Positions 24,801-39,800 are shown, counted from the first letter of the stretch. The stretch: DNA of 64,000 nt from Sphaerolaimus hirsutus (GCA_964036195.1 OZ038450.1:31064794-31128793); one strand, 5' to 3'. The notes: generated from the sequence alone by a model not told the origin. Program-made: numbers and translations.

Positions 24801-27800
24801 CAAAACAAAGCCAAAAAAATGCAACATTCAAAATAAACAAACAATAGCCACTCTCTGGTCTTCGACTTGACATATAAGCTGGCCAAATTCTTGTAGACAG
24901 CCAGCTGTAGGAAATGAAATACTGTATATAATGCTTATGATTTATAGCGGGGAGAGACAGACTTGTCATTTGGGTCAAAGGCTCTACACACAGTGGGCGT
25001 CAACTGGTATCCATGTCAATTCAGATTTTAGTTGACGGGTTGCAACTAGTGAATGATGTAAAAGCAACATGGCGCTGGCGCCTGGCGCTAGCGCCAAAGC
25101 AAAGAGCGCCATGGCGCCTTTGTCGCTTGGCACATTTTTGATGTTATACTCGACGGACATCACACTTAGTATGTAAACCTACCGTAACCATCTGAATAAT
25201 GAACCAAAAATTATAAAGTTTTTTCATCATAATATTTAGTTTTTACTATGGGATAATTACTTACGAAATTTATGAAAGTGCTGCTAATTTTGAGAATTTC
25301 AACTGCAAGCTCAACTTGCATGTTTAGAAATACACTTTGAAGATTTTTCCACTATTTTTTTGCTGTGACTACACAGTTTACAGAACCATTACCTCAATTA
25401 GCCCTTTTGTGAAATCTCTGCAAACTAGTTTACATGTGACACATTATTTTGTGATTGTCAGGTATCCCTTTACCTCAAAGGATCCCTTCAAACAATCCAC
25501 TCATATTTGAGCTGTGACCACAAATTTGAGCAAATACTTACAAAACAAAATTTTCCAATGTCTCAGAGATTTTCTGACCATTTCAATATTTGTGCCTACA
25601 CACACTAGTTCTTAACTGAAATTTTGCAAACACATATATCAGCTTAAAATGCATTTGAGTTTTCCAAAATGAGTGAGCTTTAGTTTCCATCAACTGTAGT
25701 TGACAGCCTCATCATTCTGGTAAACTCAAATGCTGACTTGTGAGTTTTCAAAATTGAAGTTGCAAACTGGTGTGTGTAGAGTATATTTAAACTACCTAGT
25801 TTGCAAAGACTCTTTGTGCAGGGTCAAAACAGCCCCAAACAAAGATGAAAAACATAAAACACCCCCCCCCCCACAGACAAATCTGGCCACGAATACACAA
25901 CTACACATCAAAGGGCACACTCCCAAAATGAAACCAATCCATCATAAGAGCGCACCCCCCCCCAAATTGTTGCGAAATTCACTCTTAAAATACATACCTA
26001 TAACTTTCTCTTCCTCTGTTTGAGAATTAGCGGCCTCGAATCGAAATTGGCCAATTGCCCTGGCGAAGCCTCGATGCGCGTCCGATAATTCTGGGATTTA
26101 TTTGAATGTTTTTTTTGTGTTTTTTTTGGGGGGGGGGGAATTTTTAGAGTGAGGCTGGAGAAAATTTGTGGGATTTTTGGTAGGGGGTTCAGGTTAAGAC
26201 ATGGAAATTTTGGATAATGTGGGAATTTCCGGAAAAAAACGGAAAGGTAAAATCAACGGAAAAGAAGCCCGTTTAGAGTATTTCCAAATATTGATATTTT
26301 CAAATTGCGTCAAACTTTTTGTGAAGTTTATGCCCTATCCCCACAAAAAAAAACAATTGTTCGAAAATGCCATTTCCGTACTGCGGATGCGGAACCAAAA
26401 ACGTTCAGACGCGGAACAAAAACTTAGTGAATATCAGTGAATGTAGCGACTTGATGATTACCTAATAAAGTCCGAAACTGATAAATAGAAAACGACCTAC
26501 AAATAAACTACCTCATATTTATTCATGAATAATTTGTTTAAGAGTATTTAGGATAATTTGGAAATTTGGTTTTCTAGTGTTTATTTTCTTGTCTAAGTTG
26601 GGACTTGAAATTTTTTGGAACTTAATTTGAGCCACAGCAATTTTTGAGCTATATTTTTTTACCTACCTATAAAAATGACCTGGAATAATATGGCCTACTA
26701 CATGATATAATATTTTATGCATATTATACCTACGTATTTACATAAAGTGTATGTACGCTTTGCGTGGAAATCTACAGCATAATCTGATGTGCAAAAATTT
26801 CGCTCAAAGTTGCTTCCAATGTGGGTAATTAAAAACATAATTCATTATCAATAGGCACACAACTTTATTCGTCAAATCAAAAAACAGATTCTGTGCAAAG
26901 TACGCGGCCCCCCAATATCCAAAAGCCAATAAAACGAAAAACATGTCATATAATGCAATAAAAAGGGCAAAATGTGGATATATAGACAGCCGCTGTATCC
27001 ATGCAATGGCATGTTTGGCACGAAATTAAACCTGGGTTATAGCTTTCCACGTGAAGAAAGTAGTTACATACCTAAGTACCGTATTTCTTCGAAATACCCC
27101 CAGGGGGTTTATTTTTTCAGAGAGAGAATTTTGAGTGGGGTTAAACGATGGGGGGTATTTCGAGGGGCTTATTATTTTGAAATCCCAGTACTAAATTGTT
27201 GTTTGTGACGTACACAGACGTCGAAAAATGCGACAAAAACCGCAATGTATTTATGAGACTCTATAGACTTTGTAGACATAGACGGTATAAACCCTGAATA
27301 ACATAACACAACACAGTCATTGTTTTTAACGAGTGTTCTGCGTTTCCCGGATCACAACCCGTAGCTTTTCTCATTTACGTTCTCTAAACACTATACCTAT
27401 TTGGGGGGGGGGGGGGGTATTTCGAGTGGGGGGAAGTATTTAGAGAAAATACGATAAACCAATTTTGCTGGAGAAAAAGCGTTCTTGCCTACTTCTGCTT
27501 AGAATTTTTATCGATGTACCGTATTTCCTCGAAATAACCCCCCCCCCCCTCGAAATACCCCCCTCAAAATGGGCACTATGAATTTGTGGTCCGGGAAATG
27601 CATTCAAAACACTCACTGTTACGTTAGAACATCGTTTATACCATCTACATCTACATTTACACAGGTCCCGGCCGGGGACCGGGACCCGGCAAAAAATAAA
27701 TTTTTTCAAAAGTTGATAATTGGTGTCTATGTGTTATTTGCATGTTAATTAGGTGAATTATCACCAAATTAGCATGCACAAAATTTTCGCAAGATGGTTA

Positions 27801-30800
27801 CATGCTCTGATGTATTTTCTTTGGGGGAGTGTCAAATTTTTGTTGGATTTGTCTGAATTTTTGCATGCATGTACTCCTGCATGTAGTGAGCGCGCATGCA
27901 AAATTTCAGCTCAGGGCGATAAGCGGTTCTTATTTTTTTAACGCTCTTATTTTTGTTAATCACTGTATTTTTTTATAGTGCATGTAATCTTGCCGGGGTC
28001 CGGTCCCCGGCAATATCGAAATGTCCCCGGTCGGGGCCAAACGACCCCGGTGAGAAAATTTTTCTTTCAGTATACAACAAATTTTGGTCCCCGACCGGGG
28101 TCGTTTGGCCCCGGTACCACACGAAAATTTATGGCACTTTTTGATGCTTTGTGGTTATTGTCCCCGGTCGGGGCCAAACAACCCCGGTGAGAAATTTTTT
28201 TTTCGGTATACAACAAATTTTGGTCCCCGACCGGGGTCGTTTGGCCCCAGTACCACACGAAAATTTATATTATATAAATAATTTATATATTACCGTATTT
28301 CCTCAAAATACCCCCCCCCCTTGAAATACCTCCCCCCCTCGTTTGACCCCCCCTCTCGAGACCACTATGAAACAATCACCCCCCCCCCCTCGAAATACCC
28401 CCCCCCCAAATTGAGTGTAAAGGGAACGTACATGACAATAACTGTAGTTAGTGTTCAGTGTACTGCAGAACACACGTTAAAACAATGTCGGTGTCACGTT
28501 AGAACAGTGTACATACCATCTACATACTAATATTAGTCTACAGAACCTTATAAATGGCGGTTTTTGTTGCATTTTTCGACGTCTGCATACGTTTCAGACG
28601 ACAATTTCGTACTTGGTTTTCAAAAATTTTCTTGTGAAATAATAACCCCCCCCCCCCCTCGAAATACCCCCCCCCCTCGTTTAACCCCCCCCCCTCTCGG
28701 GACCACTATGAAACAATCACCCCCCGGGGGGTATTTCGAGGAAATACGTTAATATATTAACGTGTTACGATTTTATGACCATAGCGAACGGCAAACACTG
28801 TCCAGGGACTTTTTACATGCTGTTGTACATTGGCCGATTTTGATGTCATTAAAGTATGTTGGGGTTTGGGGTCTGGGCTATGACCAAAAATTATTGTTTG
28901 CTCAAATAATCCCCCAGTCCTGAGATAAAGGGCGTCTATACAAAGGTGTTCATTTTGTATGCCTAATCTGGACATTGATTTTGAAGCTTAAAAAGTTGGT
29001 CATTTATGGGCTGTTTTGGATTGGTCAACACTTAAAATCACCAGGACAGCGTGCAGATTCAATTTTTGTGGTTGGATTAGTGATGTGTAAATTTCATATG
29101 CTGATTTGATCCAGTTGAATGAAAATGCATGCAATTTCAGAACTCACAATCTCAGCCATTTCTCAACCGATTTTCACCAATAAACACTTAAAATGATCAT
29201 AATCACCTGGAGCTTCCATATTTATGTTCTGATTCTCAGCTGCCATTCCTAGACCCTGTAAAAGACCCTGAAAAGTGTCAAAGACCCTATAAAATGTCAT
29301 GTGTCATGTAAAATACCCTGTAAAATGTCATGTGTCATGTAAAATACCCTGTAAAGTGTCATGTGTATCCAAATCTTTTCTTATCATATCCAAATCTTAT
29401 GTTTTTGTATCCAAATCTTACCATTTACATAAGATTTGGATACAAAAACATAAGATTTGGATACAAAAACATAATATTTGGATACACATGGTACTTTACA
29501 GGGTCTCTTACATGACATTTGACAATTAACTGGGTCTTTTACATGACACATGACGCTTTACAGGGTTTTACATGACACATGACATTTTACAGGGTCTTTG
29601 ACACTTTACAGGGTCTTTTAAAAGGTCTGGGAGTGCCCCCAGCATGTGGTCTATGCCCATTTCTAGTTTACACACTATTATTATTTTGCATATGGCCTGC
29701 AGAAACATTTTTTGATCTCCAAATGATCGAGATTGTGATTTATGATGATCTGTGGTGCACAGCAATAATTACTTTGAATGGCTATGTAAGTGACAGATTA
29801 TTCTTACAATTGTTTTTACAATGGGGTATTTATTGTGGCATAAACTGTATTTTGCAATGGGACACACTTGTAAATTGAAAAAGTTCACATTGATGCGATT
29901 GAGTAGTCAATGTTCGATTAATCAAGTGGAGCATTTGATGTTTGCATGTGTTTTACTCTGCTCCAACATAATAGGCACATGTAGTGATGGAAAAGCGCCA
30001 TGGCGCTTTTGGCGCCTGGCGCTAGCGCCAAAGCAAAAAGCGCCATGGCACTTTTGGCACTTGGCGCTTGGCGCTTGGCGCTGGCATCTGAGAAAGCGCC
30101 ATGGTGCTTTTGGCGCTTGGTGCCATTTTCTGGTGGTGCTATTGGTGCCTGGCGCCAGCATTTAAAATGGTGTGTTGACCGTAGTGGAATGGATGGATAG
30201 AGAATACAGAGAAGTAACAATTAGGAGTAATTTGTCCATATTTATTTCATGCACTGTGTAATTTATCCGCACAAACTATTTCTATTCATGCACTATATTA
30301 TTTTACCACAACTAATCTTCAGTTTTCATACACTATATTATTTCTCCATGGAAAATATTTGAGTAAGAAAGTGTCTTATAAGTTATTGTAGGATTATTGA
30401 GAATATTCAGGTTAAAAGGTCAATTATGTTATAATTAGGTTTTTGGATATAAAATTAGGCTCATTCGACTCATCATAATTTTCTGGTTATTATATATATA
30501 TATATACATTTGTATGGTTTACATGTAAAATGGAAGCATCAAACCTTGTTATAATATATTTTCTTTACTTTACATTACATACCTTCTTTGAACAAGCGTC
30601 CTAATAGAGAAATGGTGCCCTGCATATTTGACTAGCATATACTTTACATAGCCCTTGGCATAGACATATTCAATTAACTTAGCAATACTCTATTCACATA
30701 TATATTTGACATGTTTTATATATGGAATCTCATGCCAATTTCAACTATGACATTCATTTACCTCAATTAAAACTCAATTTGCTCAACTATCAAATACACA

Positions 30801-33800
30801 TTTTTAGGAAGTGATTATTATACTTAATTCATACCCTGCTCTGCTTATATTTAGGAACAGTTTACAACACTATTTACAGTTTCCAACTCTATCAAATTAG
30901 TTTCCAAACTGCGTCAATGTTTTCTGTTAAATTGGAATAGATTAGTAACTCGCCTGAGTTTGCCAACTTAGCGCCCCACAAGATAAATTGTTTCTTTCTC
31001 GCCCAATTTGTACTCTGTATTTCTTTACCATACTTGTTTGAATGTGTACGCGCGCTGCATAAGCCAACAGTTTAGGTTAAATGTATCCTATTTGTGCATT
31101 GTATTTAGGAAATTATTGTAGCCAAGTTTTATATACAAATTTACGTGTTTCTGCAACTTTCGAAGCTTTTACTTCAGTCTTTTGACCCCGAGTTTGGAAT
31201 AAATAAGTTAGCAATAGAAACTTTGACTAGGAAGCTTGCTAACTTTGCGCTTTTGTATTTCATGCTGCATCTGATCGACAATAAAGTACCTGAAACAACT
31301 TTGAACACCTCTTTCAACACACAACAACAAAATAAACATAATTGGCTGCCGGCAAGTGAACGTTTGGCTACAAGGAAAATCCAACCACTCTAAAGACCGT
31401 CACTCAATACAGTCTTGGAGTTGCCAGAATCGGTGGCAGAGGTCGCTAACTTCAGTAGCTTCATCACAAATGGGCCAAAAAAGCGCCAGCCATGATTATA
31501 CAAAATTCAATAATGCAGATAAATCAACAATCTAATTCATGAATTTTCAAGAAAACGGAATTAATTTTGCTGAATTATGGTATACTCAACATAATTTCAT
31601 AAATACCATATATAGGCGAGCAATTCCCCAGGAATGTTTTTTATCAGACGTTTCTGAGGGGGGGGGGCTATTCTAGGGGGAATACACCATATATGAAATA
31701 TGAAACACATCCAGGGGGCAACATGAAAAATACTGAGGGGTGGTCCCAAACCCTGTAAAGTATAATGTAAAGTGTCATATGTAAAGTCAAATGCAAAGTA
31801 AAGTGTCCACTGTCATGCAAAGTGTCAAATGTAAAGTAAAGGGTCAATTGAGTATTCAAATCTTATTTTCTGTATCCAAAATATAAATTCCTGTATATGG
31901 AAAATAAGATTTGGATACAAAAGTAAGATTTTGATACACAGTTGAGACTTGACTTTACATTTGACTTTACATCTGATACTTTTCATGACAATTAACACTT
32001 TACCTTGCATTAGACTGATTTTACATTTGACACTTTACTTAACAAGGCTTGGGACTGCCACCAGGTCTGAGTAAGCAGGGGAAATAATACCCTCTGGAAA
32101 TACCCCCACCCAAAATGAGTGTAAAGAGGATGTAAATTAACTGTATTTTGTGATCTGTGTTATGCAGAACACATGTAAAAAGATGACTGAGTTACATTAG
32201 GACAAGGATTATTATGTGATCTATATTTTATATGTATTTGGATACTTATCTTTACATTATGGTTATCATCTGAGTCAGAGGTATCCAGGATTTTGTTCCT
32301 CTCAGGGGTTTGGTAGATAGCACATCACTCCTCCCAGGGATTGATAGCTGAAAATACTGTTTGGGACATCGTGCCACATAATAAAACCACATTTTGACTT
32401 TGGCGCTGGCGCCATTGGCGCTTGGCGCCATACCCTCCTGGCGCCATTGGCGCTTGGCGCCGTGATCCAGAAAAGCACCATGGCACATTTGGCGCTTGGC
32501 ACTAAAACGCTCTGGCTCCATTGGTGCTTGGCGCCATGGTTAGGAAAAGCACCATGGCACTTTTGGCGCTTGGCGCTTAAAACCTGGCGCTTTTTCCATC
32601 ACTAAACACATGGTTTCTGCATGGTACTTTTACAAAGTGCAGAAAACTTGTTTCATTGTCAAAATTGAAACAGCTACTCAATTGAGCCCTCAATAAATTC
32701 CACTTTGAATACCCCCACCCCTACTTGAAAAACTGAACATTGAATAACCTCCCTCAAATAACTCCTCTATAAAGTTGGCCTTGAATAATGCCCCTTGAAT
32801 AAATCCAACCCTTAGATAAAATAGTTCACATTGAATAATTCCCACTTTGAATACCCCCACCCCCTTCCAAAAACTGAACCTTGGAATAACACCCCTTTGA
32901 ATAAATCTCTCCTCATTGAGTAATTCCTTGCTTGAGTAAGATGTGATTGAGATTGATTGGTCTTTGGTTTTTTTTTGTGCATGATTCCTGCGTGGTACTT
33001 GCAGACAGTGCAAAGAAATTGTAACTTACATCTCTGCCAAAATTGATGGAGCTACTGTATTTACTCCATTGTTTCCCTCTCTAACTCCCCCCTATTAGCT
33101 GAGTGTAGAAAAAAGAAAAAATACCCACTCCCTCTAAAAAAAACCCACTCCCTGATAGAACTCACCTCCGATTGATGTCTATGAAAACATTCATGGAAAA
33201 AAATATGTCATGTTTGTTTTCTTTTTAGTCATATATTCTTTTGTCAGTATTATGGGGCTTTTTACAGCAGCCCTTATAAGGGGGCGGTCCCAGGTGGAAA
33301 ATAATTGTTTTCAAAAGTCAATAATTTGTGTGTATGGCTTGTATGCATATTAATTATGTTTATCATCACAAAATTTGCATGTGCAAAATTTCTTCAAGAT
33401 GGTTACATGCGCTGATGTAACATTGTTGGGAGAGTGTATAGAAATTATTCAATTTGTCTCAATTTTTGTGTGTTTACTTCGATTTGTCTCAATGTGCTTA
33501 CTTATTCATTTAGTGAGTACGCATGCCAAATTTCAGCTCAGAGCAGTTAGCGCTTCTTATTTTTTAATGCTTTTATTTTTGTCAACCACTGTATTTTTGT
33601 ATAGTGAATGAAATCCCACATGGGACTGGTCCCTGGTGACAACAGAAAGTTCCCCAATGCAGTCCAAACATCCCTGGTGAGAAATTTTTTTCATAAACAA
33701 ATAATTTTGGTCCCTTATAAGTAAAACAAATTTTTGTGTGGCACTATGACCGAATGGACCGTGTAAGGGACCAAAATTATTTGTTTATGAAAAAAATTTC

Positions 33801-36800
33801 TCACCAGGGATGTTTGGACTGCGTCTGGGCCTTTCTGTTCTCACCAGTGACCGGTCCCCAGTGGAATTTTGTTCACTATACAAAAATACAGTGATTGACA
33901 AAAATGAAAAAATTTGAAAATAAGAACCGCTAACTGCTCTGAGCTGAAGTTTGGCATGCGTACTCAGTAAATGAAGGAGTAAACACATGCCAAAATTGAG
34001 ACAAATCAAACAATTTCTATACACACTCCCAAAGAATATGCGTCAGCGCGTGTAACCATCTCGACCGGTCCCTTATAAGGGCTGCTGTAAATAGCCCCAT
34101 AATACTGACAAAAGAATATATGACTAAAAAGAAAACAAACAACATATTTTTTTCCATGAATGTTTTCATAGACATCAATCAGAGGCGAGTTTTATCAGGG
34201 AGTGGGTTTTTTTAGAGGGAGTGGGTATTTTTTCTTTTTTCTACACTCAGCTAACAGGGGGGAGTTAGATAGGGAAACAATGGAGTAAATACAGTAGCTC
34301 TATCAATTTTTGCAAAGAGAGATGTAAGTTACAACTTCTTTGCACTGTCTGCAAGTACCACGCAGGAATTGTGCACAAAATAAACCAACCAAGGACTAAT
34401 TAATCTCAATCACATCTTACTCAAGCAAGGAATTACTCAATGAGGCAAGATTTATTCAAGGGGTGTTATTAAAGGTTCAGTTTTTTGAAGGGGGTGGGGG
34501 TATTCAAAGTGGGAATTATTCAATGTGAACTATTTTATCTAAGGGATGGATTTATTCAAGGGGCATTATTCAAGGCCAACTTTATAGAGGAGTTATTTGA
34601 GGGAGATTATTCAATGTTCAGTTTTTCAAGTGGGGGTGGGGGTATTCAAAGTGGAATTTATTGAGGGCTCAATTGAGTAGCTGTTTCAATTTTGACAATG
34701 AAACATGTAGGTTAAAGTTTTCTGCACTTTGTAAAAGTACCATGCAGAAACCATGTGCCTAGTGATGGAAAAAGCGCCAGGTTTTAAGCGACAAGTGCCA
34801 AAAGCGCCATGGCGCTTTTCCTGACCATGGCGCCAAGCGCCAATGGAGCCAGAGCGTTTTAGCGCCAAGCGCCAAATGTGCCATGGCGCTTTTCAGGATC
34901 ATGGCGCCAAGCGCCAATGGCACCAGGAGGGTATGGCGCCAAGCGCCAATGGCGCCAGCGCCAAAGTCAAAATGTGGTTTTATTATGTGGCACGATTTCC
35001 CAAACAGTATTTTCAGCTATCAATCCCTGGGAGGAGTGATGTGCTATCTACCAAACCCCTGAGAGGAACAAAACCCTGGATACCCCTGACTCAGACAATA
35101 ACCATAATGTTAAGATAAGTGTCCAACACCATATATAAAATATAGATCGCATAATAATCCTTGTCCTAATGTAACTCAGTCATTTTTTTACATGTGTTCT
35201 GCATAACACAGATCACAAAATACAGTTAATTTACATCCTCTTTACACTCATTTTGGGTGGGGGTATTTCCAGAGGGTATTATTTCCCCAGCTTACTCAGA
35301 CCTGGTGGCAGTCCCAAGCCTTGTTAAGTAAAGTGTAAAATGTAAAATCAGTCAAATGCAAGGTAAAGTGTCAATTGTCATGAAAAGTATCAGATGTAAA
35401 GTCAAATCTAAAGTCAAGTCTCAACTGCGTATCAAAATCTTACTTTTGTATCCTAATCTTATTTTCCATATGCATGAATTATTATTTGGATACAGAAAAT
35501 AAGATTTGAATACTCAATTGACCCTTTACTTTACATTTGACACTTTGCATGACAATGGACACTTTACTTTGCATTTGACTTTACATATGACACTTTACAT
35601 TATACTTTACAGGGTTTGGGACCACCCCGCAGTATTTTTCATGTTGCCCCCTGGATGTGTTTCATATTTCATATATGGTGTATTCCCCCTTTGAATAGCC
35701 CCGCCCCCTCAGAAACGTCTGACAAAAAACATTCCCGGGGAATTGCTCGCCTATATATGGTATTTATGAAATTATGTTGAGTATACCATAATTCAGCAAA
35801 ATTATTCCGTTTTCTTGAAAATTCATGAATTAGATTGTTGATTTATCTGCATTATTGAATTTTGTATAATCATGGCTGGCGCTTTTTTGGTGCCATTTGT
35901 GATGAAGCCACTGAAGTTAGCGACCTCTGCCACCGATTCCGGCAACTCCAAGACCGTATTGAGTGACGGTCTTTAGAGTGGTTGGATATTCCTTGTAGCC
36001 AAACGTTCACTTGCCGGCAGCTAATTATGTTTATTTCGTTGTTGTGTGTTGAAAGATGTGTTCAAAGTTGTTTCAGGTACTTTATTGTCAATCAGATGCA
36101 GCATGAAATACAAAAGCGCAAAGTTAGCAAGCTTCCTAGTCAAAGTTTCTATTGCTAACTTATTTATTTTAAACTCGGGGTCAAAAGACTGAAGCAAAAG
36201 CTTCCAAAGTTGCAGAAACACGGAAATTTGTATAGAAAACTTGGCTACAATAATTTCCTCAATACAATGCACAAATAGGATACATTTAGCCTAAACTGTT
36301 GGCTTATGCAGCGTGCGTACACATTCAAACAAGTATGGTAAATAAATACAGAGTACAAATTGGGCAAGAAAGAAACAATTAATCTTGCGGGGCGCTAAGT
36401 TGGCAAACTCAGGCAAGTTACTAATCTATTCCAATTTGTCAGAAAACATTGACGCAGTTTGGAAACTAATTTGATAGAGTTGGAAACTGTACATAGTGTT
36501 GTAAACTGTTCCTAAATATAAGCAGAGCAGGGTATGAATTAAGTATAATAATCACTTCCTAAAAATGTGTATTTGATAGTTGAGCAAATTGGGGTTTAAT
36601 GAGGTAAATGAATGTCATAGTTGAAATTGACATGAGATTCCATATATAAAACATGTCAAATATATATGTGAATAGAGTATTGCAAAGTTAATTGAATATG
36701 TCTATGCCAAGGGCTATGTAAAGTATATGCTAGTCAAATATGCAGGGCACCATTTCTCTATTAGGATGCTCGTTCAAAGAAGGTATGTAAAGTAAAGTAA

Positions 36801-39800
36801 AGAAAATATATTATAACAAGGTTTGATGCTTCCATTTTACATGTAAACCATACAAATGTATATATATAAAAATAACCAGAAAATTATGGCGAGTCGAATG
36901 AGCCTGATTTTATATCCATAAACCTAATTATAACATAATTGACCTTTTAACCTGAATATTCTCAATAATCCTACAATAACTTATAAGACACTTTCTTACT
37001 CAAATATTTCCATGGAGAAATAATATAGTGTATGAAAACTGAAGATTAGTTGTGGTAAAATAATATAGTGCATGAATAGAAATAGTTTGTGCGGTTAAAT
37101 TACACAGTGCATGAAATAAATATGGACAAATTACTCCTAATTGTTACTTCTCTGTATTCTCTATCCATCCATTCCACTACGTTCAACACACCATTTTAAA
37201 TGCTGGCGCCAGGCGCCAATAGCGCCACCAGAAAATGGCGCCAAGCGCCAAAAGCACCATGGCGCTTTCTCTGATGCCGGCGCCAAGCGCCAATGGCGCC
37301 AGAGCATTTTAGCGCCAAGTGCCAAAAGCGCCATGGCGCTTTTTTCTTTGGCGCTAGCGCCAGGCGCCAAAAGCGCCATGGCGCTTTGCCATCACTAAAT
37401 GTGCCTATCATGTTGGAGCAGAGTAAAACACTTGCAAACATCAAATGCTCCACTTGATCAATCGAACAGTGACTACTCAATCGCATCAATGTGAACTTTT
37501 CAATTTACAAGTGTGTCCCATTGCAAAAGACAGTTTATGCCACAATAAATACCCCATTGTAAAAAAAATTTGTAAGAATAATCTGTCACTTACATAGCCA
37601 TTCAAAGTAATTATTGCTGTGCACCACAGATCATCATAAATCACAATCTCGATCATTTGGAGATCAAAAAATGTTTCTGCAGGCCATATGCAGATAATAA
37701 TAGTGTGTAAACTAGAAAGGGCATAGACCACATGCTGGGGGCACTCCCAGACCCTTTAAAAGACCCTGTAAAGTGTCAAAGACCCTGTAAAATGTCATGT
37801 GTCATGTAAAACCCTGTAAAGCGTCATGTGTCATGTAAAAGACCCAATTAATTGTCAAATGTCATGTAAGAGACCCTGTAAAGTACCATGTGTATCCAAA
37901 TCTTATGTTTTTGTATTCAAATCTTATGTTTTTGTATTCAAATCTTATGTAAACGGTAAGATTTAAATACAAAACATAAGATTTGGATATGATAAGAAAA
38001 GATTTGGATACACATGACACTTTACAGGGTATTTTACATGACACATGACATTTTACAGGGTCTTTGACACTTTTAAGGGTCTTTTACAGGGTCTAGGAGT
38101 GGCAGCTGATAATTGGAACATAAATATGGAAGCTCCAGGTGATTCTGATCATTTTAAGTGTTTATAGGTGAAAATCGGTTGAGAAATAGCTGAGATATTG
38201 AGTTCTGAAATTGCATGCATTTTCATTCAACTGAATCAAATCAGCATATGAAATTTACACATCATTAATCCGACCACAAAAATTGAATCTGCACACTGTC
38301 CTGATCATTTTAATTGTTGACCGCTCATAAACAGCCCATAAATGACCAACTTATTAAGCTTCAAAAGCAATGTCCAGATAAGGCATACAAAATGAACACC
38401 TTTGTATAGACGCCCTAATCTCAGGACTGGGGGATTATTTGAGCAAACAAAAATATTTGGTCAGAACACAAATGAAATTTAATGTACATAATTATTTACT
38501 GCAGATTTCAAAACAACATTAAAATCACTGCAATAGAATATGATCTCAGATGATCACCAAAAGATCCATCACAGTTCCCACGTTTCTTGCACATCACCCT
38601 GATTTGCATATTAATTTTAATAAACTTATCCATAAGTTTTCCATAACTTATTTGTGTGCGGATCCAAAGGTGATCCACCTGTTGATCACATTTTTTCATT
38701 CAAATGACGATTGTTGTTTGTGGGGGGTGATTGTTTCATAGTGGTCTCGAGAGGGGGGGTCAAGCGAGGGGGGGGGTATTTCAAGGGGGGGGGGGGTGAT
38801 TGTTTCATAGTGGTCTCGAGAGGGGGGGTCAAGCGAGGGGGGGGGTATTTCAAGGGGGGGGGGAGTATTTCGAGGAAATACGGTAATATATAAATTATTT
38901 ATATAATATAAATTTTCGTGTGGTACTGGGGCCAAACGACCCCGGTCGGGGACCAAAATTTGTTGTATACCGGAAAAAAAATTTCTCACCGGGGTCGTTT
39001 GGCCCCGACCGGGGACATTTCGATATTGCCGGGGACCGGACCCCGGCAAGATTACATGCACTATAAAAAAATACAGTGATTAACAAAAATAAGAGCGTTA
39101 AAAAAATAAGAACCGCTTATCGCCCTGAGCTGAAATTTTACATGCGCGCTCACTACATGCAGGAGTACATGCATGCAAAAATTCAGACAAATCCAACAAA
39201 AATTTGACACTCCCCCAAAGAAAATACATCAGAGCATGTAACCATCTTGCGAAAATTTTGTGCATGCTAATTTGGTGATAATTCACCTAATTAACATGCA
39301 AATAACACATAGACACCAATTATCGACTTTTGAAAAAATTTATTTTTTGCCGGGTCCCGGTCCCCGGCCGGGACCTGTGTAAATAGCCGATAATGTGGAA
39401 ATTTCCGGAAAAAAACGGAAAGGTAAAATCAACGGAAAAGAAGCCCGTTTAGAGTATTTCCAAATATTGATATTTTCAAATTGCGTCAAACTTTTTGTGA
39501 AGTTTATGCCCTATCCCCACAAAAAAAAACAATTGTTCGAAAATGCCATTTCCGTACTGCGGATGCGGAACCAAAAACGTTCAGACGCGGAACAAAAACT
39601 TAGTGAATATCAGTGAATGTAGCGACTTGATGATTACCTAATAAAGTCCGAAACTGATAAATAGAAAACGACCTACAAATAAACTACCTCATATTTATTC
39701 ATGAATAATTTGTTTAAGAGTATTTAGGATAATTTGGAAATTTGGTTTTCTAGTGTTTATTTTCTTGTCTAAGTTGGGACTTGAAATTTTTTGGAACTTA

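Larger units (their letters stand above)
27655..39385. repeat. 11.7-kb palindrome in Graf intron 1
   Basis: Left arm 27655 to about 33676; right arm is its reverse complement, ending at 39385. The outer tips both read ATTTACACAGGTCCCGGCCG inward. The spacer, about 33715-33767, is not inverted. Arms differ by many substitutions and about 300 bp of indels. Contents, mirrored: a CCCGG-rich tip, C-run elements, GTAAAATGTCA elements and a 2.6-kb GGCGCC element. No transposase or reverse transcriptase is visible. Confidence 0.88.

Noticed and set aside
26201-26440. 80-codon frame conserved in both flanking direct repeats as a gene
   Set aside because: Both copies are part of a very recent duplication, so identity is not evidence of selection. 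The peptide is low-complexity and Lys-rich.
27655-39385. Palindrome as a pure assembly artefact
   Set aside because: The arms differ by many substitutions and indels, and each arm carries its own mutated target duplications. A simple fold-back error would give identical arms. Only long reads can settle this.
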